From Trichobilharzia szidati (Eukaryota; Platyhelminthes; Trematoda; Strigeidida; Schistosomatidae): a stretch of DNA of 64,000 nt. How positions within the stretch are numbered: the first letter of the stretch is position 1; each line of letters opens with the position of its first letter. Shown here piece after piece: positions 56,901 to 64,000 of this stretch. The position numbers were made by a program, and so were the translations under genes. The notes under the pieces are model-generated. The model was given only the letters and a program-made list of their open reading frames with translations, had not been told where the DNA came from and did not search any database. Location: positions 27,474,977-27,538,976 of the forward strand of contig OX235271.1 of the NCBI GenBank assembly GCA_944472155.2, written 5' to 3'.

Positions 56901-57436
56901 TTTTAATACTGTTGTGTGACTGGGTGCGAGCGTATGTACAGTGATGGTCCAGACTTTTTCCAGATTACTCAACTGAATGGTGTGATTCATTCTCGATCAA
57001 AATTCCAATAATCTAAGTGACTGCGATCTACTAGTTTTATCAATGTATTTGACTTCACTACTGTTATAGGCTATTTTGCTGTCAGATCCTTCAGACAAAG
57101 ATGTTTTTTTTTGAGTGAATTAGTTAATTTAAATACCGCTATAATTCCATCTAGTCTTATTAGGCATCCTTCATAATGACAGGTTAGAATTTTCAAACGT
57201 TTTTAAAAATACAGTAAATAACATTGGAAACAAAAGGAGTCTTATAAATTTGTGAAAGATATAACTAACTTCCTAAATTGATCATTACACACTAAGAAGT
57301 GTTAATATTTTTAGATGTCTAAATCAGGAGAACCAACACAGGAAATTTAGAGACACAAGTTTATAGAAAATCAACGCACACAGATCAAATACTCAACTAT
57401 ACTAGCAATAATCCAGTTACTCACAAACGAAACTGT

Positions 57437-58081
57437 GTGCAGACATTGTTTAAAAGAGTTCAAACACATTGTAGCACTCCAGAGCTGAAAAGAATGGAAG
57501 AAGATTACCTACAAACGGTCTTCAAAAAGAATGGTTATCCACGAAGTTTCATCAAAAAGTGTTTAAAGTCGAATCAAACCAACAAGAAACCATCATCAAA
57601 GACCACAAGAAAATTCATTCTACCATAAATGAGGACTATCTCTGAAATAGCAGCCAGAATACTGAAACCGTTAGATATAAATACAGCACACAAACCAGTA
57701 AAATCGCTTAATTCGATATTATGCAAAGCAAAAGATCCAACAGAAAAAGGGGATAAAATTAATACCATCTACAAAATAAATTGTATGAACTGCAATAGAC
57801 ATTACATCGGCCAAAGTGGGCGTCCCCTTCGAATCAGAATCCAAGAACACAAATCAGCCGTGAAAAGACATGATATGTATTCTCTAGTATCAATGCATGC
57901 AGACAACTATGGTCATCAGTTTGATTGGGATCACGTCAAAATCTTAAACAGAGGAAACACGAAAAGTGCCAGAGAATTCCTAGAAGCCTGGTACTCAAGC
58001 GAAAATGCGATTAACAAACACGTTAATACAGATGAAATATACCAATTAATAAAAAGTAAATCAGGTGACCAAAAAGTTTAA
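57437..58081 (+). pseudogene. PLE-1 linker and GIY-YIG endonuclease (one stop codon)
   Basis: One frame throughout: KRMEEDYLQTVFKKNGYPRS (linker), a TAA at 57626-57628 where the sister copy has a sense codon (ILP-F), then 150 open residues with YKINCMNCNRHYIGQSGRPL (GIY-YIG core: Tyr of IYKI, Tyr-Ile-Gly, Cys-x2-Cys), RIRIQEHKSAVKRHDMYSLV, HQFDWDHVKILNRGNTKSAR (Asn-Lys/Glu end region) and FLEAWYSSENAINKH. YIG is intact here, and the domain looks complete, so among PLE-1 copies this is the best endonuclease. Confidence 0.9.
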
Positions 58082-58193
58082 AATCCTAGTCAATAGAAAG
58101 TGGTCAATACATATGTGAAGATAGTAACCAGGAGACGCAATTACATCACGCATGAAGAAATTTAAATCATTTCACTCTGTGCTAAATATGGCG

Positions 58194-58223
58194 CTGAAGA
58201 TGTTGTCCGGAAGGACGACGAAA
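58194..58223 (+). ncRNA. hammerhead-like hairpin in PLE-1 3' tail
   Basis: CTGAAGA (58194-58200), T, GTTGTCC (58202-58208), loop GGAA, GGACGAC (58213-58219), GAAA (58220-58223). Seven paired bases with one G-U. The loop differs from the copy at 2766-2795 (AGAA) while the stem is conserved. A normal UH cleavage site was not found just downstream. Confidence 0.5.
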
Positions 58224-58289
58224 GCTTCGCGACTAAACCAACCAGCTCAGAGAACACTTTTAATTGCAAAAGAAGTGTTAATATTTCAT

Positions 58290-58905
58290 GCACTATCGAA
58301 AATCAGATAAATATTGGTTTGAAAGATATACCTACTGAGTCCCGTGGTCAAGATGGTGTACCTTCTATTATCCACAGAAAATGTGCTTACTTAGTCTAGC
58401 TGGTGTTCCTTGAGGTGCTGTTATTTCTTTCTTTTCTATCTCTTATCTTCTTACATGACTTTTCCAGTTGTGACGAAGTCAATTTTGTTAAGTATGGCAA
58501 CAATCCGGCTATTTCTTTCCGCATCAATTATCAGTAAGTCTGTCTCAAAACGAATAAGGTTTTACTAGAAATTTGTCAGTGGTCATCCTCAAATGATCTT
58601 AAGTTAAATCCCTTCAAATTTCAGGTTGTTAACTACGCTTACAAACACAAGTTTGACTTATATTAGCCGGTATGTTCCCATGGTTCTACCATCACAGGTG
58701 GCACTGAATTTGGAACGAAGTCAAGTGTTAAATACTCTGGATTCTCTGATCTCTTCTGGTCTCCCTACATCATGTCAGTCTCTAGAAACATATTTCGATC
58801 GACTTTCTACTCAAAGAAGTAAGGACAGTCTGCAATTACACGATCTTTACTGTTACAGTATTCAGGTTACAGCCTTGTTTACATTTACGGATAGAGAATA
58901 GTGGG
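58290..58905 (+). mobile_element. LINE (CR1/Jockey-like) RT fragment
   Basis: Frame-shifting translation gives SRGQDGVPSIIHRKCAYLV (RT N-terminal region), after a gap LAGVP-stop-GAVIS (the GVPQG motif B), LLEICQWSSSNDLKLNP, VKYSGFSDLFWSPYIMSVSR. These are in LINE RT order. The apparent exon-like ORF 58626-58901 is a wrong frame of this element. Segment between the first two blocks is deleted. Confidence 0.7.
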
Positions 58906-58929
58906 CTTGAAGCCTATGTTAACCTTTTT

Positions 58930-59460
58930 CTAGTAAATATCTGTGCTTGTTCAAACCCTTTTGAATGAGTTAATTAAGGGCACTGACATCGCTTCTTTCT
59001 CTGAGTCGGTTCCAGGAGTTGATGACCGACTCTGGGAAACAATAATCCTTAGCAGTATAGTTTCCCTTTGGCATCTGAACTCTCCTGTTATTTCCCCTGT
59101 GGTGTCCCGACCTGGTGGGGAGGAAAAGAGAGAATAGATCAGGTCAGTAGTCACTAATTAGAATTTTAAACATTGTAATGATATTTCCTCCCTGCCCAAG
59201 GTATGACGAAGAGAAGAAATTAAAGCTGTTTATTCTTTCCTCGCATGACAAATTGCTCATGCCAAGAATCATATGTGTTACCTTCCTTTGAACCCTTTAT
59301 AAAATATGGGAATCTCTCTTAAGACAAGGACTGGCTGTCTGGACGCAGTTTTCCATTCTTGACCTCACTAGAGATGTATGTAAAGAAAGTGAACATGTCT
59401 CTGATGATTCTGGTAAAAATCCCGCGTACTGCCCATAAGGATCTGAAACTATAAGCTACC
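58930..59460 (-). mobile_element. CR1-like LINE 3' part (RT C terminus)
   Basis: Minus translation: ENCVQTASPCLKRDSHIL, RVQRKVTHMILGMSNLSCEE, RINSFNFFSSSYLGQGGNII, then DLFSLF and GEFRCQRETILLRI. This is the post-RT CR1 pattern (YCVQAWSPYLKKDI, LERVQRRATK, LPYEERL, RRGDLIxxFK). Two stops and frame breaks. The RT itself is missing between this and the endonuclease. Confidence 0.8.
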
Positions 59461-59589
59461 ACCGCTTGGCAATGTGTTGTAGTTTATAAGTCCTAACTTA
59501 CTGTGTCACCTAAATCCATACAAATATGAACTGATAGGAGTTTTACTCTCACTAGTTCGTGTGAGCTGGCGCTCAAGTGTCCAATTCTC

Positions 59590-60500
59590 ATGGCTGGGCA
59601 TTTTGATCGGGAGCATCCATGAGGGACAATTTTTTTGACCCTTTAGGACAGACCAAAGAATGAAAGGTTGGGTGGCCTGAGCGTAAAGTTGCTAAAGTTA
59701 GCTTTCATATGAGACTCTGGATTTATGTTTCTATTTAGTGATTCGACAGTGGCGTTTATTTCGGCTTTCTAGACGTTTGGTCAAGCAGAAGTTTTGGCTT
59801 ATGATACAGCTGATGTAAATATGAAAGTAATCACAGCGTGATCACTTCTTCCTAGGGATGGAAGATACTGTTCACATCCTAACAATGGGAGAAAATCAGG
59901 TCTAAGGTTGAGAAAAAGGTTCTGTGAGTCTTAGACCGTAGGCTTCGTGACACTCTGGACTAGGGCTAGTGAAATAGTTTATAGTCAAAGGAGTTGTGTG
60001 AGGATGGCATTGTAAGGCTCGTCCAGTCAACCTTTGGGGCGTTGAAGTCACCAACTACGAGACTCCAACATTTGGATGTCCATGAATCCAGCCCCTCTGT
60101 TAGAAATTCATATGCATTAAGGTCAGGACTGCGGTATATTAGCAGTGAGGTCAGTATCTTTTCCAATACATATTAGTCTGCAGCGTAAAATTTCGGATGT
60201 TCCACTATCGTATGAGAGAGCTTCAATGCTGCGCAGAGTTAGGCACTTCTTAAGGTAGATGACTACGGCACCTCCTTTGAGGCTTGGTAGTACCATCCTA
60301 TGGGCTGTGAAGTTTGAGAGGCTAATTTCGCTTTTGGTGACATAGGACGTGAACCATGTCCCTGCAATGATAACGAGATCCGAGTGTCCGGAGTCTGCAA
60401 TATTACCCAGCGTCGTCCATTTGTTCAACTGACTGCAGGCATTAGTGCAGGAAATTGTTAACTCAGTTTGGTGCTTCCACACTCAACTGACAGAGATTTC
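59590..60500 (-). mobile_element. CR1-like LINE endonuclease region
   Basis: Minus frames: SGHSDLVIIAGTWFTSYVTK (60482-60123), LKGGAVVIYLKK, then SLVVGDFNAPKVDW (60166-59966), DLIFS and GRSDHAVITF near 59840. GDFN and SDH are apurinic-type endonuclease motifs. In relatives the first block reads ITETW; here IAGTW lacks the metal-binding Glu. At least two frameshifts. Confidence 0.78.
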
Positions 60501-60554
60501 GGAATCATCAGACCTCGAACTGTTACAACTGGAAAACCCTTAATAATGAGGGCT

Positions 60555-60760
60555 ATCATGACCCCAGTGGTCTAGTGGATAAAGCTCAGGCGTTGGAGAC
60601 GATGGGCACTGAGTTCAAGCTTCAGTAGGAGCACTATCATTCACTGTGGGATACAGGTACATTCATGTGACGACTCCCGAATAAGGCGGAATGCACATCC
60701 TGTATTTCACTGCTAATCATTATCCATCAAAATGCTTCAAGCTGATCCTCAGACGAAGTC
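60555..60760 (+). mobile_element. Sm-alpha-like copy with head
   Basis: tRNA-like head CAGTGGTCTAGTGGATAAAG and GAGTTCAAGCTTCAG (box B), then ACAGGTACATTCATGTGACG, ACTCCCGAATAAGGCGGAAT, CACATCCTGTATTTCACTGC and ATTATCCATC. The ribozyme boxes are mutated (GTGACGA, GGAA). Confidence 0.75.
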
Positions 60761-60810
60761 GGAGGCGATATGTAAACAAAGTCTGAACATTTCAGTCTAA
60801 TCAAGCAACA

Positions 60811-61041
60811 CAGTGCGTCGGTGGCATAGTGGTTAGGATGCTCGCCGACCATGCAAATGGTCCGGGGTTCGATCCCCGGCCGACACACTCCTTTACCTCG
60901 CTAAGCCAGAAATAATGCTGATGAAGAGGAAAGGTTGGGCATGAGGCTAGCAACCCCATCCTGTAAAATAAACACTGCTACAGAAACTTCAAGCCACTAG
61001 CTTGAAGCCCTATGTTCCACTGGGGAACGTGAAGTAAAAAA
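60811..61041 (+). mobile_element. full-length SINE-B (231 bp) with TSD
   Basis: AAGCAACA duplicated at 60803-60810 and 61042-61049. Best head in the family: acceptor-like GTCGG/CCGAC, box A GTGGCATAGTGGTTAG, box B GGGGTTCGATCCCC, T-arm perfectly paired. The 3' end CTTGAAGCCCTATGTTCCAC is shared with RTE-1, followed by GGGGAACGTGAAG and A8. The identity of the source tRNA was not determined. Confidence 0.93.
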
Positions 61042-61179
61042 AAGCAACAGGAAAATCAAAACTGAATTGAAAACATACAGTATCTGATACTCCTTATGCA
61101 AATAAAGGTAATATAAATAACGATAAAACAGGTAAAATCAATGAAACTGTTAGTGTGGACATTAATCGTTAATACTTAT

Positions 61180-61406
61180 ATTTTTATTCCTTTACGTTCC
61201 CAGTGGAACATAAGGCTTCAACCTAGAGGCTTGAAGTTTCTGTAGCAGTGGTGTTTATTTTTACTGGATGGGGTTGCTAGCCTCATGTCCAACCTTCTCT
61301 CTTCACCAGTTTTATTACTGGCTTACTGAGGTAAAAGAGTGCGTCGACAGGGGTTCGAATCCCGGACCACATGATTGGTCGGCGAGCACTCTACGCTGTG
61401 CCACCG
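61180..61406 (-). mobile_element. full-length SINE-B (227 bp) with TSD
   Basis: ACTTAT duplicated at 61174-61179 and 61407-61412. Minus strand: GTCGGTGGCACAGCGTAGAG, GGGATTCGAACCCC, GGTTGGACATGAGGCTAGCA and CTTATGTTCCACTGGGAACG. Tail to tail with the copy at 60811. Confidence 0.9.
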
Positions 61407-61412
61407 ACTTAT

Positions 61413-62244
61413 CAGCGATACATTAGTGATTGGTAAAATTAGGTGCCTCTATATTTACAGATTGTAAATTTAGTTCGTTAATTCATTTCTGACATTCTTC
61501 TCTTCACACAACACTGCTGAGAAATACGGTATCGTTGAATATTTTGATATTTATTTGTAGATGTATGAATTCTGATGAAGTTACTCCTGCTTTTTCTTAA
61601 AGAGATATAAGGAGAAACTTTTGAATGAAAACGATGTTCAGTATCCCACCCACATGATTATCTTAGACCAACCGCTTACTCAAATTTAAATGTCTACCAA
61701 CAATAACGTCCATTATTTGGGTCGAAGGTTTAACATGAACTTAATTCAAGCCTCTATAGTCCTATTTACCGTCCTCAGAGTAAGAAATAAGGGGAACAAT
61801 TGAGTAGAATCAACTGTATTTGAGAGCATGGTAGATGAATCAACCGAAATATATGTGATCCGATTGAAATATATATACATATATATAATATCTTATGAGG
61901 AAATTTAATTAGGAGGTAAAAATTATTACCTCTTCCGTTTTTGTTTATTTTGAATAAACAGGATTATATTACTAATGAAATAATATTAATTAAGCAGTAT
62001 GTACATACAGGTGAAAATGTTTACTTTGGACACATATATTATATTTCTGATGATCTGAAGTGACTTAATTAACCGGATATAAATAAATGTTGAATATAAT
62101 AATCCGTTGCTTGACCAGATGAATACTAACCGCCCGATGCGAATGTTTTGTATGTGTGTGTATGCGTGTGTCTGCTTGTGTATTCTAGATTGACTAACTC
62201 CCCAGTGAAACATTTATTGACTTTTCTTGCTAGAAATGTATTTG
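61413..62244. other. no recognised feature
   Basis: AT-rich with a GT/TG tract at 62150-62180. ORFs at 61986-62213 and 62126-62320 (-) are anonymous. Confidence 0.4.
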
Positions 62245-62590
62245 CAAACCTTTCATCAGTCCTACAGGACGTCAATCGCGAGCCTGAATAGCTCAGTGGT
62301 AACGTATCTGACTGCAGCACTGGGTGACGCGGGTTCGAATCTCAGAAGGGACATCAGTTTCTTCAAGGCTGCAGATACGCCTTGCTGATGAGTGCCAACT
62401 AGCACGAAACCTAGGTCCAAGGCTTCCCGCCGATTGCCTCCAACCATCTATTATCAACAATTCACAGTGCACCGTGATGGCTAGCCACCTAGCATGGTGG
62501 CCACATTGCAAGTCTGACTGATAGAATTCAGTCTGCACCGAAGATAGGACTAGACACATTACACTAGTCACTGACTAGTGTGCAATCAAA
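62245..62590 (+). mobile_element. SINE-C copy with complete hammerhead ribozyme
   Basis: Head: TAGCTCAGTGG (box A, 62289-62299) and GGTTCGAATC (box B, 62332-62341). The ribozyme follows at 62379-62423. The body continues with GATTGCCTCCAACCATCTA, TAGCATGGTGGCCACATTGC and a 3' end ACTAGTCACTGACTAGTG. It is about 345 bp. Pol III transcription from the box A/B promoter would place the ribozyme inside the RNA. Confidence 0.9.
62379..62423 (+). ncRNA. hammerhead ribozyme, canonical and complete
   Basis: Helix I GCCTTG (62379-62384) pairs with CAAGGC (62418-62423), 6 bp. Core CTGATGA 62385-62391. Helix II GTGC (62392-62395), loop CAACTA, GCAC (62402-62405), 4 bp. GAAA 62406-62409. Helix III CC/GG (62410-62411, 62414-62415) with a 2-nt loop. 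U62416-C62417 gives a GUC cleavage triplet; cleavage is expected after C62417. Every conserved core residue is present. Confidence 0.92.
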
Positions 62591-62599
62591 AATATTTCA

Positions 62600-62815
62600 T
62601 TATTTACATTCCGCATGGAAAGTATGGCCTCTAGCTTCAAGCGTCGATGTTTTCATAGCAATAGGGTTGTTTATTAACGAATGGAAGTGCCAGCATCAAA
62701 ACCGACCTTTACCTTTTCCCAGATGTTAATACCGGTTAAGTAATATTTAAGAGTCCATTGGCGAGGACTCGAAACAGTACGACCCGTATGTTTGGGATCC
62801 ATTCTACTACTGAAA
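62600..62815 (-). mobile_element. diverged SINE-B copy
   Basis: Plus: ATTCCGCATGGAAAGTATGG, CTCTAGCTTCAAGCGTCG, ACCTTTACCTTTTCCCAG and GCGAGGACTCGAAACAGTAC follow the minus SINE-B order. Confidence 0.5.
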
Positions 62816-62959
62816 TACTGAAGCTACCAATATATATGTACTAGTATGAAAAATGTCGATTAACTTCTGTGTTGATTTCGTCATCAACCCAAAATCTTCA
62901 ACGGTGCACATGCATTATGTCACTTGGAATCAGATTCACATCTAGCTTAGCCCATTGAC

Positions 62960-64000
62960 TGCACGCACTGGATACAGAACTCCGACCAGAACAAGCTGGA
63001 TTCAGGAAAGGCAAATCATGTTCTGACCAAATTGCAACTCTACCCATCATCATCGAACAAAGTATGAAATGGCAATCAAACCTCTGCCTCAACTTTATAC
63101 ACTTTGAGAAGGCCTTCGACAGCGTTGACCGCGAAGTAATTTGGAAACTACTCGAGTACTACGGCGTACCCCAAATATTCATCAACCTTATTCAACAGCT
63201 GTACGACAACGGCACATGTCAAGTGATCCAAAACGGAAAACTCAGCGAAGCGTTTGGAGTAAACACAGGAGTCAGACAAGGGTGCTTATTATCACCAATG
63301 ATATTCCTAATTGTGGTGGACTGGATTGTGCGTCAGACAGTGGGAAACGAGGAGACAGGGATATCCTGGACCGACGTGAAGAACCAGAAGACCTGGATTT
63401 CGCGTGTGGATGATTTATGTTTGATGTCACACAAAATCGAAGACTTACAAGCGAAAACCGACAAACTGGTCGAAGAGGCTGGCAGCAAAGACAGCACTCC
63501 AGATGAACATAGACAAGACGGAGGTTATGAAAATAACCAACCAAAAACAACAACAGCAGCAGCAACATCCAGCGCCAATCACCATCAACGGCAGGGATTT
63601 GAAAACGGTTACTTCATTCACTTTTCTAGGGAGCATTGTCTCAACCACAGGAGGAACGGACGGACGAGGATGTCAAATCGAGCGAGAATCGGGAAGGTGA
63701 GAAACACATTCATCAACCTGAAACCAATCTGGAAATCTTCGTCACTCCTCAACATCAATAACAAAATTCGAATTTTCAATACAAACGTCAAGTCAGTCAG
63801 TTCTTCTATACGGATCAGAAACTCGGTGACGGTTCACAACGAATATTTCCAACAGCCTGTTGCAGACCCTTATCAACAACTAACTGTCCTCGCTCTATAC
63901 TGAAGATCAGATGGCCGGAAAGAATCACCAACAAGAAACTATTAGAACAAACGAAGCAAGAACCAATCGCTCAACAAATATGCAGGAGGAAGTGGAGATG
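62960..64000 (+). mobile_element. RTE-1 copy, runs off the right edge
   Basis: Truncated at its 5' end near LDTELRPEQAGFRKGKSC (62970). Downstream order: motif A, motif B, motif C region, CAA repeat (63545-63570), ITINGRDLK, ARIGKVRNTFINLK, IRWPERITNKKL-type sequence near 63910, cut by the window end. Confidence 0.92.
63064..63903 (+). pseudogene. RTE-1 reverse transcriptase, dead
   Basis: A long open frame of 279 residues but it changes register relative to the family. Motif A reads LNFIHFEKAFDSVDREV, with His replacing the catalytic Asp. Motif B GVRQGCLLSPMIFLIVVDWI is normal. Motif C is disturbed (KTWISRVDDLCLMSHK rather than LDFADD) by a local frame slip. After about residue 135 the frame no longer follows the protein. 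Not functional despite its length. Confidence 0.88.

Larger units (their letters stand above)
57311..58269 (+). mobile_element. PLE-1 copy (959 bp) with 17-bp TSD
   Basis: AAGAAGTGTTAATATTT at 57294-57310 and 58270-58286 bounds the element. It is 5'-truncated in the RT thumb (RRTNTGDLETQVYRK-like start) and runs to the true 3' end ...CACTTTTAATTGCAA. No inverted terminal copy here, unlike 2684-3911. Confidence 0.93.

Noticed and set aside
58625..58901. Candidate host exon: ORF preceded by a good-looking acceptor (CTTCAAATTTCAG)
   Set aside because: Another frame of the same bases gives ordered LINE RT motifs (CQWSSSNDLKLNP, WSPYIMSVSR), with GVPQG-type sequence just upstream.
60814..60890. 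Possible functional tRNA genes (several cloverleaf-like segments)
   Set aside because: Each is the head of a SINE-B or SINE-B2 copy with TSDs or A-rich tails; anticodon arms are irregular and the segments recur in diverged form.
63064..63903. Intact RTE reverse transcriptase (279-residue ORF)
   Set aside because: Catalytic Asp of motif A is His, motif C is out of register, and the C-terminal half is in the wrong frame.
1..64000. CRISPR array, operon or prokaryotic features
   Set aside because: No regular short repeat-spacer pattern, and the content is clearly animal retroelements plus a spliced gene.

Overview
This window looks like AT-rich, repeat-choked invertebrate DNA from a schistosome-type blood fluke. 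The evidence is the mix of repeats: RTE-clade retrotransposons, several Penelope-like elements (PLEs) with C-terminal GIY-YIG endonuclease domains, CR1-like LINE remnants, and tRNA-headed SINEs that carry hammerhead ribozymes of the Schistosoma Sm-alpha type. There is no bacterial-style gene organisation and no intact autonomous element. Species cannot be fixed from the sequence alone.

Only one host coding exon is convincing: 51308-51586 (+). It is the first coding exon of a Shaw/Kv3-type voltage-gated potassium channel (T1 tetramerisation domain), ending at a consensus splice donor. No later channel exon (S1-S6, pore) was recognised before the right end, so its first intron probably runs out of the window.

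Layout. 1-7.7 kb: inverted or truncated PLE copies, a diverged RTE remnant and SINE-A copies, one nested in a PLE with a clean target-site duplication (TSD). 7.7-17 kb: SINE-A fold-back pairs, a large unclassified inverted repeat (10.4-11.8 kb), the best PLE reverse-transcriptase core (12.2-13.0 kb), a near-identical SINE-A palindrome (14.2-15.0 kb) and a PLE insertion that mimics a TIR transposon (15.3-15.9 kb). 17-32 kb: RTE fragments of two subfamilies, a third PLE lineage (25.8-26.9 kb) and a recent inverted duplication of a dead RTE copy (28-32 kb). 32-36 kb: a PLE holding a solo LTR and a SINE fragment, then SINE-B, Sm-alpha-like and SINE-B2 copies. 36-51 kb: RTE copies of several ages, including the longest (48.9-50.7 kb, 11-bp TSD), which ends about 570 bp before the channel exon. 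51.3-64 kb: the channel exon, then intronic repeats including a clean PLE copy with a 17-bp TSD, CR1-like pieces, SINE-B copies, a SINE-C copy with a complete hammerhead ribozyme, and an RTE copy running off the edge.

Family names PLE-1 to PLE-5, RTE-1/RTE-2 and SINE-A/B/B2/C are working labels for groups visible here. Functional logic: RTE and PLE lineages supply (or once supplied) the enzymes; SINE-B ends with the RTE 3-prime sequence and so looks like an RTE parasite; SINE-A, SINE-C and the Sm-alpha-like repeat combine a tRNA-type pol III promoter with a self-cleaving ribozyme fold, and at least one PLE carries a hammerhead-like hairpin in its 3-prime tail.
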